NCBI RefSeq assembly: GCF_004664715.2
Contig: NC_051070.1
Span: forward strand, 46,882,456-46,946,455
Direction of reading: 5' to 3'
From: Peromyscus leucopus
Lineage: Eukaryota > Chordata > Mammalia > Rodentia > Cricetidae
Length of the DNA: 64,000 bases
Part shown: positions 22,420 through 34,386 of the stretch, in pieces
Layout of the letters: each line of letters opens with the position of its first letter
Position numbering within the stretch: position 1 is the first letter of the stretch
Program-made: the position numbers and the translations under genes
The notes under the pieces: generated by a model
Told to the model about the DNA's origin: nothing
The model's database searches: none
Seen by the model: only the letters and a program-made list of their open reading frames with translations

Positions 22420-22738
22420 AGTTCCTGAAATGCTGGGGGCCATTGTTTATGGGAGATAACAAGCCACATGATTTCACTCCGCTAAACAAGTTTGTTTGAC
22501 CCACGAGCACCTGATGTGCTTGATCCCAAGTGGGCGGGAGGGTCAGAGGCAGGAAGTGTGTCAGGATGCATGCTTGCCCCTGATTGGACCTGAAGGAAAT
22601 ACTTAAGCAGCTGCAAACCGTGACTCTGGGCCATTTCCTGGGAAACCCCATCCATCTGTCCAGTATCTAATTAAAGCTGGCTTCCAATTTGGCTTTCAAC
22701 TGTTGTAGTGGTCTTATTCTCAGTCGTTGGGATTCACA
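22420..22738 (+). mobile_element. Putative LTR (ERV type), plus orientation
   Basis: The segment has GGGGGCCATTGTTTATGGGA, a CACTTGGGATCAAGC-type block, an ATTAAA signal in ATCTAATTAAAGCTGGCTTC, and a CA end after CAGTCGTTGGGATTCACA. The layout is that of an LTR 3' part. The family is not assigned. Confidence 0.5.
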
Positions 22739-22739
22739 A

Positions 22740-23645
22740 AAGTATGAAATCATAAAAAATAGTAGTAATCAACTTCGTAAACACTTCTTTGAGAAGTGAG
22801 TCTTATTGTTCCATTATATAAGTGGACAGAGAAAGCCCGGGGTTGAGGGACTTGACATGTGGCCAAGTGACCACCTGTGGACTGGAGTGCAGCTTCCTCC
22901 TGACTCCACAGCCCATCCCTGCACGCACCCTCCTCTTACCTTCTTCAGCCAGGCTGTAGCCGGGGGCTGCTACCCATGCCCCATCACACACAGCCTGGGT
23001 GAACAGGGAAATAGGAGATAGCTCGGACAGAAGGGTGGTGGGTTGTGGCCAGCTTCCTGCAGACCCCACATGCTTGGCTGGAGGTTCATTTGTCTTTGTC
23101 TTTGAGCGTAACCTCTTGGTTACAGGAAGCAAAATTGTCTAAGCACTGGACATGGGCTGCATGGTAGTACTCACCTCTTTCTGAATCTTCACTGAAGATG
23201 GTACAGAGGCTCTCCAATGTCAGAAATTACACTGTGTATTAAAAATACCGTGTTAATGCAATGTCTGAGTGTCTCCATGTGTATTTTCTCTAGGCATCAT
23301 TGAAGAAAGTGGAGATTTCCATTATTTAATAAAACTATGTTAATCTTTCCCATATGACGTGGTGCTGTACAATGACAATTAGTACTTAAATATTTTCTAT
23401 TGCACACTTGCTGACAGCCATTTTTCATCATTTCACAAATGTGTCAAAGTAACCCCTTGGGTCTTGAACTAGCAAGCTGGGCAGTAGAAGCAACACTGCC
23501 CACAGCCTAGTTCATAATTTTTCATTTGCCCATTCATCCCCATAACCATGAGGATCAAAAATTGATAACTGGGATGATCATTTTTCCATCTTCAGTATCT
23601 AGATTAGCTTTTCTCCCTTTTTTTGGTTTCCAGTTTGATCTCTAC
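22740..23645. other. Unassigned intergenic sequence
   Basis: No gene or repeat family recognised. Confidence 0.5.
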
Positions 23646-23648
23646 AAT

Positions 23649-23805
23649 TTGTTTGTTTGTTTGTTTGTTTGTTTTTCGAGACAAGGTTTCTCTGTATAGC
23701 CCTGGCTGTCCCAGAACTTGATTGCTGGCCTCAAACTCAGAAATCTGCCTGCTTGTCTCCTGCATGCTGGGATTAAAGGTGTGTGCACCACCACTACCCA
23801 GCTAA
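23649..23805 (-). mobile_element. B1 SINE with (GTTT)n tail
   Basis: A (GTTT)n stretch is followed by TTCGAGACAAGGTTTCTCTG, then CTGGGATTAAAGGTGTGTGC and CACCACTACCCAGCT. Confidence 0.9.
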
Positions 23806-23809
23806 ATTC

Positions 23810-25780
23810 AGATCTTTTGGCTTAGACTAATAGTGTAATTTTTTCAGCATCCCTTTGCTCACCGTTCTCAAGTATTAAGGACCTGATAATAATGTTCTCC
23901 CACTGGCTCATGAAAATGTTATGAGGACTGAGAATATCTGACTCCTGTTCATTTTGTCATTTAAACGTGACTTTTTGCCTTAAATTATGTCACCTTTCTT
24001 GAAAGACATGTGCAGGTTCACATGTATCCGTGTCCATGTGTCCGTGTCTGTGTGTGTGTTAATCCATTGTTCTTCTCCCTGGGAAATAAGACAAAAGAAG
24101 TGAACTCCTGTTGTCTTTCAAAGTTTGTTTCATGTTTATCCCATGTGAATACAAGCTGGCATAACTGAGAAACATTATGAATGTGACCATATTGGTCCAT
24201 AAGATGGAATCATTCATCAAATACTAATGAGTCATTTCATAAAGTGATGTTTATAATGAAGGCCCAAGCAATTGTAAGAAAAGCAAAGGACCCTCAGGTT
24301 TTCTCACTGGAAGGAGCCTTGACAGAAGGACCTAAGTGACTTTTCCCTCCAGCTACCTGTCCTTGAACAGAAAAACCTGATGTCATTTCACGTGGCAAAT
24401 GAATATACATAAAGGATATTTCAAGGAGCTGTTTTTACAAGAACTAAGAGCCGGGGTTCAGTTCCTGTTCATCAAACCACATTCTGCCCCAAATCCAGCC
24501 TCTGGCTTCCCACGAGCTTCTGGACCAATAGACCAAACAGCTGACTAAAATTGAAATGATACAATTCCATCAGTCCAGCATAACCCTCCATGTCATGAGG
24601 TCTAAATGGGCTATCAGTTTCCTTAGAAACAACTTAGAAGAAGTCCACACATCAATGGTGAGTAAATAAAATTTGAGAAAGAGTTCACGTCTGAGGGTGA
24701 AGGGTTAAGAAGGGTTAAGGGTAAAGAAACAACCATATACTGTGAACTGATCCTCTTCAGACTCAACACAACTCAGGTCTGCACAACACGAACAGGGTGT
24801 CGCTGGTGTGGTTTGAGGGGAGAACATGGGGTCGACTCTCACCAAAAGAGAGAAGTCAGTAAAACCGGAACCACAGGCAGAATTAAGACTGAATTCTAAC
24901 TCAGGAAAAAAAAAAAAAAAAAAAGGCCTGAAATCACTTCCCAGCATAAACAGTCAATGCAACGAGCAGCACCTGGAGATGGACCTTTCTATATAGACTG
25001 CTTCCTGCTTGTGATGGGGCTAACAGAGAGCGAGCGAGAGAGCTTCACTCCCCAGTGGATGTCAGAACCAACAGCCATCCCGCTCCACATTTTAACTTGG
25101 TGAAATCACAGGTGCTCTGCCTTTCAAAAACCTTTAGGCAACTGATTAAATCATGTTGATGGCCCAAATATATGGGAAGTCTGGTATGTTTGGTTGAGCC
25201 ATGGATATGACGTCATTTAGGATTCCTGGACATACCTGATACTGGCAGCACGCCATTCACTATGGAGATGTTTGTTTGGTACTTAGACATGCCAAACTTT
25301 GGGATCTCCTTTCAAAGGAAGAGTCACAGTTTCTTGTTAGACATAAATGATGATTCTTTTTATGACCAAAAAAGTCAATAAGAAACTCAGTTTGAAACCA
25401 GACTTTTCCCCAGTGTGAATGAGAGTCCAATTATTTTCTCATGTAAGCTTTGACATTGCTTGTCTCTTTTTGGACAGTTTTGTGTCTCATTTTCTGGGCA
25501 GATGTCTATGGCCTTCAAAGCTCTCACAGAGAGTTTAATCCTTGGCAGTGAAAAGAAAGAAAACCCCAAAGGGTCAAATCAGTGGGGAGGGAGAGACTTG
25601 ACAAGTTGGAGGGATTTAATTCAAACTGGAACCTTAGCCATGCCAAAATGTGTAATTATCAAAGAAACTGGGCATTTATGTTGTAAAAACAGCCAAAGCT
25701 CTGCCTTGCAGAAACAGATTTTCTCCTCAGAACCTAAAAATGTGATACAAACCCTGCACTAAGCTTTGGTGGGGTTTTTT
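23810..25780. other. Unassigned intergenic sequence
   Basis: About 2 kb without a recognisable gene or repeat, apart from a short A run at 24906-24924. It looks like older single-copy DNA. Confidence 0.5.
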
Positions 25781-25786
25781 ATTGTA

Positions 25787-25903
25787 TTTTATTTTTCTGA
25801 GACTGTCTTGCTCTATAGCCCAGCCTGGCCAGGAACTCTTGGCAACCCTCCTACCTCAGACTCTAGTGCTGGGATTACAGGTTTGAACCACCACTTCCAG
25901 CAA
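25787..25903 (-). mobile_element. Old B1-like SINE
   Basis: It reads TGAGACTGTCTTGCTCTATA, GCCCAGCCTGGCCAGGAACT and GTGCTGGGATTACAGGTTTG. Confidence 0.7.
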
Positions 25904-25909
25904 GCTCTT

Positions 25910-26810
25910 CTTGAAAAGGAATATTACTCTTATCTTTGGAAGTCCTCTGCTGCCTTATGGCATGATTATTTTTATTCACAGATATGTGCTGAGATGATTG
26001 AATGCTAATTTGCATTTGGATTCGGGGTTAAACTGGAATTGTTTGTTCTCAGTGGCTGTCTTTGGAACTGAAAATATATTCTCAATGGATCTCATCCCAA
26101 GCCTTATTTTGCATTTATCCCAAGTTATTTTCCTTAGATGTATCAGTTAACTTTTGCAAGCAACAGTAGCTGGTAGACTTAAGCAAGGACACTTAGTGGG
26201 CAAATTGCAAGAAGTTTGGAGGCCCACAAAGGTTTCCTAGTGAGATCTGAGCTTGCTTTACCCAGCAGAGCTGCATCAGAGGATTGCTTGGCCATGTGCA
26301 TGGTTACTATGGAAGGGTCTGCACTTGGCTGTGCCAGGAAGAGGTCTTTCGCTCCAGTCCTCGGCATTCCTTTAAAAAGCCCTTTAGAAGAGAAGGTGGA
26401 TTAGGATCCAGGCCCTCCTGAGGCTATCCTGTGTTTCTATCTGTTCCTCTCCCCTCTAACCTTCTATGTATATCTCTTATTCCCCTCTCCTCAAGAGTAC
26501 CTGGGGTAAAATGTGGGAGCTTGTCTCCACAAAAAAGTGCAAAATATTGAGGAGAAGGCTGAAGGACCAATGCTGGGAAAGTAGATGAGGCAGTTCACTT
26601 AGGTCTCCTAGCATGAGTACCATTCCAGCAGCCCCATATGGAATAAATGACTTCAGAAGGCAGCACTGTGTTAAATAAAGTCCGCTCCTCTTTCCTGGGC
26701 TAGAGGGAAGATGGCCACTGAACAGCAGCCCCATCAAATGGCAGCCAAATGGGGATGCTGCTATTGAAAGAAGGGCTGGGTGGTGGGCAACTGCAGGGAA
26801 TAAACAAGAA
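25910..26810. other. Unassigned intergenic sequence
   Basis: No gene or repeat recognised. Confidence 0.5.
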
Positions 26811-26814
26811 GTAA

Positions 26815-27007
26815 GGGCCAATGAGACGGTTCAGAGGAGAAAGGTACTTGCCTTGCAGGCTGGTGACAGGAGTTAGCGCCCCCAGACTGATGTGGAGGTA
26901 GGAAGAGAAAACCATCTCTACAAAGTTGTCTTCTGACCTCCGCTTGTGCACTGTGGCACTCGTGCCCTCAAATATATCCCCTCCCTTTCTTCCCTCCCCC
27001 TCCCCCT

Positions 27008-27055
<48 letters not shown>
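26815..27055 (+). mobile_element. B2/B3-type SINE ending in (CA)n
   Basis: It has GGCCAATGAGACGGTTCAGA, CAAAGTTGTCTTCTGACCTC and a perfect (CA)n at 27009-27055. Confidence 0.6.
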
Positions 27056-27062
<7 letters not shown>

Positions 27063-27124
27063 CTAATGAATAATTTTTTTAAATAGCACAAAAAGCAACA
27101 ATCACCCCATTTTACCCTTTCTCC

Positions 27125-27235
27125 ATTGTTGGCTGAGCCTTGAATGAACTCTGTGATCCAGGCAGACCTTGAACTTGTGATACTCCCTGCATTAGTCTCC
27201 CAAGTGGCTGGAATCATATGCCTGCTCCACCCGTC
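27125..27235 (-). mobile_element. B1-like SINE fragment
   Basis: It keeps ACTCTGTGATCCAGGCAGAC, CTTGAACTTGTGATACTCCC and CAAGTGGCTGGAATCATATG. Confidence 0.55.
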
Positions 27236-27236
27236 C

Positions 27237-27552
27237 TTTTTTTAAATAAAAACTGAATAAACACCTATTATGCCCACTCATGCCAAACTCCCCGGGAGAG
27301 ATACATTGGGAGAAAAACAGAGGATACATCAACCCAAATCCAATATTTGTTAGAGGTCTATGGATAATGGCGCCCATACAACATAATATACATAAGAACT
27401 AATTAAGGAAAGTATTAACAGTCAAGTTGAATTCATTGGAAATACGTGGCTGACAAGTCTGGGATCCAGAGCAAACACATAGCCAAAGAGGATTTTATTA
27501 AAGAGGTCTCTTAGTTCTATACTTATGTAAGGAAAAGAAACAAACACAGAAA

Positions 27553-27607
<55 letters not shown>

Positions 27608-27880
27608 TGTGTGTAGGCATGCATGTTACCACACAAGCATAGAAGTCAGAGTATGGCTTTGTGGAATAGGTTCTCTTCTCTACATTTATGTGGGGTCAAA
27701 TTGCCAGGTTGTATTACAAGCACATTAACCCACTGAGACATAGTTCAAGTCTGGAGGAAAGATTTAATTGTATTTAGGTTTACGTGGAAGATCTTCAGCA
27801 GATTGAAATAATACATGTGAATGATTTAGGCAGTCTATGAATCAGTCTGTGAGTAGTATTTGAGATTCAAATCATACTAA
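27237..27880. other. Unassigned intergenic sequence containing a (TG)n tract
   Basis: No gene recognised. The long TG microsatellite is listed separately. Confidence 0.5.
27557..27606. repeat. (TG)n microsatellite
   Basis: About 25 perfect TG units. Confidence 0.97.
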
Positions 27881-27899
27881 GTTATGACATGTGGACTGA

Positions 27900-28921
27900 T
27901 AATGCTCCCCACAAGAGCCATAGACTAACAAAAATCCTAGTACCAGGCATGAGAAACCTTTTAAATTGTTGGTCTGGGTAATCCAAGTAAGAAAGACTAT
28001 TGCTGTTTCCCATGGTTGCCTCTCAGAGGTTAAACATAAGTCCCTGTTGTTGATGACATCACACACTTAGGACACAGGATTTGGATGCTTTGAGCTGGAT
28101 CTAACCTGAACGGCCTCCTTTCTGCTGGGTGTAGCTGTCATAGCACCAGAATTTACTATGCAAGCTGCTAAGGGAGGAAGCAGTTAATAGTCCTAGCTAG
28201 CTGTGAGGCCTGTGAACCACAGCAATGACCAACATGGCAAGCTATCCCCAAAGGTGCAACAGTGGTATTCCTGTTTTGGCAGCAACCAAAAACTGTCTAA
28301 TTGGATTTAAGGCCCATTCAACAGTAAGGACATCATGCCTGGTATTAGAAACCTACCCAAGTACCTCAGGACAGTGAGGTCGTGGATCTTAAAAGAGCAC
28401 CTAATACTGCCATTTTACTAGATCAGTATAATTCCTAAGCACACTCTAAAACTCATCCCTTATACCCATAGCTAAGTGCAGCTCTCGCCCCTCGTCAGAG
28501 AAGCTTACTTTATAGCAAATGGAGACCAATACAAAAAACCGTAACTGGACACAGTCCAGAGATTAGCAGACCACGGGGAGCACAGCCCCAAATCCTGTAC
28601 CTAAGGCTTAGGGACATCACTGAAGAGGTGGGAGAAAGGTTTATGAGCCAGAAGACTAGGAAGTCAGCTGTGAGACTGTTTACTAGAAATGGTTGCCTAG
28701 ACAAGACCCAAACAATGACAGTATCAATAGACACAGGAACGCAGAAGGGGAAAAAATCTCACCGGACCCCATCCCTAGACAAAGAATTACACTAAGCAAC
28801 TAAAGACTGCCGAGTGATAGAGAATTAGCTTATCCCAGGAACAAGCCCCTTAACTGGTTATCCAATATAAAATAGTCACACAAACCACAAAAATGGACTG
28901 ACAGGTTGTAGTATGTATTTG

Positions 28922-28986
<65 letters not shown>

Positions 28987-29060
28987 GTGTGTGTGTGTGT
29001 GTTTGTAACAATAATAATGAAAGATCATAAGTCTGAGAGGGAGGGTGCAGAAGAGGAGTT
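27900..29060 (+). mobile_element. Lx-like L1 3' UTR segment
   Basis: Blocks I recall from old rodent L1 3' ends occur in order: AACATGGCAAGCTATCCCCA, then TTGGATTTAAGGCCCATTCA, then CTGGTTATCCAATATAAAAT, GACAGGTTGTAGTATGTATT, and finally a CT/GT microsatellite and AACAATAATAATGAAAGATC. No ORF2 coding sequence is present. Confidence 0.55.
28926..29003. repeat. (CT)n followed by (GT)n
   Basis: About 28 CT units and then a short GT run, inside the L1 3' UTR-like segment. Confidence 0.95.
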
Positions 29061-29065
29061 GGAGG

Positions 29066-29160
29066 GGCGGGCCAGTGGTGGCGCACGCCTTTAATGGCAT
29101 TGCAAGTTCAAGCCCAGCATGAGCTCCATAGCAAAACCCTGTTTCAAAGACCAAATAGCA
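29066..29160 (+). mobile_element. Internally deleted B1 SINE
   Basis: It begins as a good B1 (CCAGTGGTGGCGCACGCCTT, TAATGGCA), then jumps to AGTTCAAGCCCAGCATGAGC. The segment with CAGGCGGATCTCTG is missing. Confidence 0.7.
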
Positions 29161-29548
29161 ACCAAAACCTGTGTTAAAGTAAGATTCTCTTCTTGCTGTG
29201 AATTTTTGATGAATGCCACCTCTAGAACCAGACTTATTATCGCGCTGAAAAATATTCTTATGGTTACTTTGTGTACCGTGAGTCAACGTACTCTTTGCTC
29301 TCTATTGGGCTAATATTGTCCAGGGGCTGCCTCAGTGAGGTTTTACTGTTTAACTCTTTCATGTCCACTCACATGTGGACCTCAATGACAAAGTGACTAC
29401 ATTTTACATTGCCCCAGCAGGTTACCATTCTTTCATCATGACATTATGTGACTTGAAAACCAAATGGCCATAGTATACTTTTATTTAATTATGAATGAAT
29501 TTAGTTGAAAAATTGGAAACAAATTATTTAATAAAAGTAATTTTTGAT

Positions 29549-29695
29549 GCTGGGTAGTGGTGTCACATACCTTTAATCCCAGTACTTGGGAAGCAGAGGC
29601 CAGCCAATCTCTGTGGGTTCAAGGCCAGCCTAGTCTACAGAGCTAGTTCCAGGACAGCCAAGGCTACACAAAGAAAGCCTATCTCAACAAAACCC

Positions 29696-29696
<1 letters not shown>
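29549..29696 (+). mobile_element. B1 SINE with (AAT)n tail
   Basis: CTGGGTAGTGGTGTCACATA to AAGCCTATCTCAACAAAACC, followed by an (AAT)n tract at 29697-29738 grown from the A tail. Confidence 0.92.

Positions 29697-29738
<42 letters not shown>
29697..29738. repeat. (AAT)n microsatellite
   Basis: About 14 perfect units at the 3' end of a B1. Confidence 0.97.
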
Positions 29739-29739
<1 letters not shown>

Positions 29740-30051
29740 TTTTCACCGGAGCAAATCAACTGAAAGTAAAACATTTCTATCCTGTGTTTTACTCTCTATG
29801 TAATGTTGTACCGACATGGAATTCATTCATTTCTTTTCTAGCATTTTCAGATGGAATACAATTCCCGTTCACCTCCTTAATATAATAGACCTTCCTGTAA
29901 GGCTAGGAGCATGAATTCAGGTCTGAGGAAAGGTAGAAAGCCAAATTCAGCTTGTCAGGGAGTGAGTTTTTTATGTTCCTTCCACTTTTGCAGTCTGTAT
30001 TCATTATCCCAGGTTCATCTTTTTCTTCTCAAACGCAGAGAAACACTCTTT

Positions 30052-30435
30052 TTTTTTTTCCTTTTATTTTATTTTACAATACCATTCAGTTCTACATATC
30101 AGCCACGGGTTCCCCTGTTCTCCCCCCTCCCACCCCCTCCCCTTACCCCCAGCTCACCCCCCATTCCCACCTCCTCCAGGGCAAAGCCTCCCCCCCGAGG
30201 ACTGGGATCAACCTGGTAGACTCAGTCCAGGCAGGTCCAGTCCTCTCCTCCCAGACTGAGCCAAGTGTCCCTGCATAAGCTCCAGGTTTCAAACAGCCAA
30301 TTCATGCAATGAGCCCAGGACTCGGTCACACTGCCTAGTTGCCTCCCAAACAGATCAAGCCAATTAACTGTCTCACCTATTCAGAGGGCCTGATCCAGTT
30401 GGGGGCCCCTCAGCCTTTGGTTCATAGTTCATGTG
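30052..30435 (-). mobile_element. 5'-truncated L1 3' UTR insertion, antisense
   Basis: The reverse strand matches the rodent L1 3' UTR I recall (CCAGGGCAAAGCCTCCC, GATCAACCTGGTAGACTC, TCAGCCTTTGGTTCATAG on the plus strand). The poly(T) end is on the left. Flanking repeats GAGAAACACTCTTT at 30038-30051 and 30436-30449 form the target-site duplication. Confidence 0.85.
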
Positions 30436-30594
30436 GAGAAACACTCTTTCTTGTTCACCTTTAGGGACACTAGGTTTAAAGTCCAAAAAGCACATTGAAA
30501 ATGAGGAATGTTAAGCCAGAAATAATTATTTCAGGTTCAGTTAAAACCTAAACTAGTAAAACCAGTAGTTGGATGAGAATAAAAACCTAGAAAA

Positions 30595-30671
30595 GGGGTT
30601 GGGATTTAGCTCAGTGGTAGAGCGCCGGGGTTCGGTCCTCAGCTCTGAAAAAAAAAAAAAAAAAAAAAAAA
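30595..30671 (+). mobile_element. ID element with internal deletion and 24-A tail
   Basis: GGGGTTGGGATTTAGCTCAG, then TGGTAGAGCGCC joins directly to GGGGTTCGGTCCTCAGCTC; roughly 22 bp of the central tRNA-like segment is missing. The tail is 24 A (30648-30671). Flanks AAAAACCTAGAAAA (30581-30594) and AAAAACTAGAAAA (30667-30679) form a target-site duplication. Confidence 0.88.
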
Positions 30672-30681
30672 CTAGAAAAAA

Positions 30682-31440
30682 GAAAGTGGGGGAACATTAA
30701 ACTTAGAGGTTTGGTATGAATTGCAGTCAAGAAGGGGGTCCCATTCTTGGTGGGAAGCAATTTAGGTCCCTGATGGTCCTCCGGCTGTTGTGTTGAGACA
30801 TCCCAATGAAAGGGTCCTCCAGGCTCTGTCTGGGGAGGTCATCACCTTTCATTAAGGCCTGCATAGAGAGCAGTGGAGTCACTGGGAACAAGAGGCTTGG
30901 CACTGATGCTGTGTGTGTGGTCCAGGACAAGACAGCGTGCTGTGCCAATCAGACACTTGAGGTGAACTGCTGAGGTCATCTTTCTCCACCTACATCTGTC
31001 TCTCCCCACTCTCTTGTATGTAGGAGTCCACGGGCTGTTTATGGGAGCGGGTGCATCTTGTTCTCCTATCTTCTGACTTTTATTGATTTATTCTTCTTTT
31101 CCGATTGTTTTCCACACTCCATAGAACTTAAGAGCGTAGTACTAATTGAGCAGGCATGATATCCATTGCTGGGATTGCTGCTTGAGAACTGTTCCATCTG
31201 TCAGTATGTTATCAAACTCTGTTAACGGAAGCACTGGTGGCCATCGTGTCTGATGTCACTGGGGTACTGAGTACACAGCAGGTGCGACCATCAGGCAGGA
31301 TTTTTTAACTCCAAAGATTGATATCCAGTATTATTTAAGATTTTTTTTGTGTATTTATTACTGAACCAACGTGGGAGTACAGATCATAGATAAGAAAAAT
31401 CAGATTCCCAATTCAACACATTCTTATGATCTTCTCTTTC
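30682..31440. other. Unassigned intergenic sequence
   Basis: No gene or repeat family recognised. Confidence 0.5.
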
Positions 31441-31445
31441 TTTCT

Positions 31446-31452
31446 TGTTTTG

Positions 31453-31483
<31 letters not shown>

Positions 31484-31626
31484 TTTTTTTTTTTTTTTAA
31501 GAGACAGGGTTTCTCTCTTTGAGTCTGGCTGTTCTGGAACTCACTCTGTAGACCAGGCTGGCCTCAAACTCACAAAGATGCCTCCCAAGTGCCGGGACTA
31601 AAGGCGTGTGCCACCACCACCTGGCA
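31446..31626 (-). mobile_element. B1 SINE with (GTTTT)n/poly(T) tail
   Basis: A (GTTTT)n and T run is followed by GAGACAGGGTTTCTCTCTTT, TCTGTAGACCAGGCTGGCCT and GTGTGCCACCACCACCTGGC. Confidence 0.92.
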
Positions 31627-31759
31627 AAGTTAAGGATCTTAATGTGGCATAGATATGGGTGCCTTTCATGCAATCCCTTCTAGAACCAACTTGGTTCTCT
31701 TCACTTGTTGGAATTATAACTGACTTTTGTTTGTTCTTTATTTTGTTTCGTTTGTTTGT

Positions 31760-31862
31760 TTTTGAGATAGAGACTCACATACAGCCCAGGCTGACCTTAA
31801 ACTCCAGATACATCCTCTGTCTCCTGGGTGCTGGGATACTGACTTGTACCGCCGTGGCCTGC
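31760..31862 (-). mobile_element. Old B1-like SINE
   Basis: It shows TTTTTGAGATAGAGACTCAC, AGCCCAGGCTGACCTTAAAC and GGGTGCTGGGATACTGAC. Confidence 0.65.
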
Positions 31863-31864
31863 TA

Positions 31865-32978
31865 TACCTGGTTTTATCATCTATTTTCATTGAAAAGTTG
31901 AATGGTTTTGCTTTTGTCTCTCTAGCTAGAAGTTTCTTAGTCCTGACAGAGCAAGGAGAAGAGACAAGCACAAACACCAGGAGGCAGAGAGGAGACCAGA
32001 GATGTTTCTGTTTGTAATCACTGGTATCCAGTGTGTAGCCGGGGGTCCTGGGAACTTGGTCTGTTGGTTGCACTTGGATGTGACCTTCTTATTTTCAGAA
32101 CAGTCCCAACCTGCAGTTGGCAACGTTTCATTAGCAGCATGTCCTTGTCTACCATCCAAGACTTTTTACCGTGGGATTTAAGACGTCAAACTGGTTTAAA
32201 TGAACAAAGAGAGTGATAAACAAAAAAGTAGCTAGAAATAACAGACAGTTGTGGGTTAGTATAGGTTATAAAAAATTATGTAAAATAGAGAATGAGCTGT
32301 GCTCTCATCTTTCCTGAAGATGAATCCAGAGTGGTAGTGTTTGATTCGGTAAGGAGATCCCAGGAGCAAGACCTAGCAGTTGAAACCAAAGCATTAGTTT
32401 TAGAGACTATTTGTCCACTTAAATATCTCCTGCTTTAACAATCTTTAAAGCCAGGGGAAAAGGTCAAGTACCAGAGTATACCTAAGAGGTTCGTGTCTCC
32501 TTCGCAAGCATAGCAGGTTCAAATGAATTTGCTGTCGTTGGAGGGGTGCCAACTTCTCTATTTTGTATTAAAATGTTCTCATCTCTCATTTTATGGTTGA
32601 TATCTTAAAAAAACCAGTTCAGCTCAAATGGCACAACTCCATCAATTATTTACCCTATGTGAAAAATTTCCAAACTTATAAAGGTACAGCTTACAACAAC
32701 AGCTTAAGGATGTGCAAAGTATCAACAAATCCCAACCAAATGCTGATGGTAAAGATAATGAATGAGGTCATGCTAGTGAATTTGCACAAGACCCTGGAGA
32801 GTCTTTCTGAATGCAGCTAAGGATGACAGAAAAGAGAAAATGATATCTTCTTCAAATCTGAAAAAAATCAAACTATTCAATTCATAAAATTATGAAATCT
32901 TGTTATTATTTAAAGCGATCAAGGGTGATTAACACCATTCCCGTATTACTTTGTACTTACTGTATTGCACAAGAGATC
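31865..32978. other. Unassigned intergenic sequence
   Basis: AT-rich, with no feature recognised. Confidence 0.5.
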
Positions 32979-32981
32979 AAA

Positions 32982-33140
32982 CTTTTTGTTTTGTTTTTTG
33001 GAGACAAGGTTTCTCTGTGTAGTCCTGGCTGTCCTGGAACTCACTCTGAAGACCAGGTTGGCCTTGAACTCACAGAGGTTCACCTACCATTATTTCCCAA
33101 ATGCTGGGATTAAAGGTGTGTGCCATCCCTGTCTGGCTGG
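32982..33140 (-). mobile_element. B1 SINE
   Basis: It reads TTTTTGGAGACAAGGTTTCT, GACCAGGTTGGCCTTGAACT, CTGGGATTAAAGGTGTGTGC and CCTGTCTGGCT. Confidence 0.92.
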
Positions 33141-33304
33141 GACCAAAAAAATTTTTAAGATTAAGGCAAAAAACAGACAAATGAGTACATCTCCCAGGAA
33201 TACATCTATATATAATTATGAAATTAAAGTGCTTATAAAGTTGACAGAATATAAATTGTGGAAATTAGCATAATTTTACCAGTGTAACCCTTCCATTTTA
33301 CTTT

Positions 33305-33545
33305 ATTTAAAAATCACTTTATCTTTGAGAATTTCATTCAGTGTGTTTTGATTATATTCACACACATCCCCCAACTCCCCCCATATCCATCCTCTCCACC
33401 CTCACCTTCCTACCCACACGGCTTTGAGTCTTATTCTCCCTCCCCATCTAGTCCAGTTTGTGTTATCCAACTACTCTTGGGAGTGTGGCTGACCTCCCCG
33501 GGGCCACACTGCTTCACATTTCAGTGCTCTCACCCCCCTTTCTCA
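33305..33545 (-). mobile_element. L1 3' UTR-like fragment, antisense
   Basis: The run CATCTAGTCCAGTTTGTG, CAACTACTCTTGGGAGTGTG, GCTGACCTCCCCGGGGCCAC resembles antisense rodent L1 3' UTR sequence. Confidence 0.5.
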
Positions 33546-33836
33546 CGAAATAACTGTACCCTATGAGTTTAATGACAAAATGAAAACCTTTCTCTCTAGA
33601 GACTCTGAAGAGATGGTCGTTTCCTTTCCCATTTAAACTGTGCTAACGACAGAAACAGAAAGAAACGTGCTCTGGTTTACAAAACAGATCTCTCCCCAGT
33701 CATCAGGGGTGGGGTGGGGATTGAGACGGGACTGTGCAGGGTAGCAAGGAGTATTTATGTGCACATTGCGAAACTTCCGGCTGATATCTTAGTTCCAGCA
33801 CTATCCATCTCTCAAGAATCCTTCCCTTCCTGCTTC

Positions 33837-34386
33837 TGTTGTTGGTTTTTATTGCTCTTTGGCTCTTTGTTCTTTGGGAGGGGGCACCACCTGGCTCCCA
33901 AATAAATACACAGAGGCTTATTCTTTCATATGAATGCCCAGCCTTTGCTTGGCTAGTTTCTAGCCAGCTTTTCTTAATTTATCCCATCTACTTTTTCCCT
34001 CTGAGCTTTTATCTTTCTCTGTATACCTTTACCTTTCTATATACCTTTCTGTCTTTCTTACCCCATTGCTGGTTGTGAAGCTGGGCAGCTGACCCCCAAT
34101 GTCCTCCTTTCCTGCTCCCTTTCTTGCTCCATGATCCTCTCTTCCCAGATTTCTCCTTCTATATATATTCTCTCTGCCTGCCAGCCCTGCCTATCCTTTC
34201 TCCTGCCTGGCTATTGGCCGGTCAGCTCTTTATTAGACCATCAGGTATTTTAAGCAGGCAAAGTAACTCAGCTTTACAGAGTTAAACAAATGCAACATAA
34301 AAGAATGCAACACATTTTTGCATCATTAAACAAATATTGCACAGCATAAACAAATGTAACACATCTTTAACTAATGTTCTGCAACA
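33837..34386 (-). mobile_element. ERVK-type solo LTR with 6-bp target-site duplication
   Basis: A 550-bp unit starts TGTTGTTGG and ends TTCTGCAACA. It is bounded by identical hexamers TGCTTC at 33831-33836 and 34387-34392. TG...CA ends and a 6-bp duplication fit the ERVK class. The repeat is closely similar to 20812-21374 and has the same orientation. No internal proviral sequence is present, so it is a solo LTR. I do not assign a subfamily. Confidence 0.88.

Noticed and set aside
20812..34386. One provirus bounded by the two similar LTRs
   Set aside because: No gag, pol or env-like sequence or primer-binding site between them. One LTR has its own 6-bp duplication, so they are separate solo LTRs.
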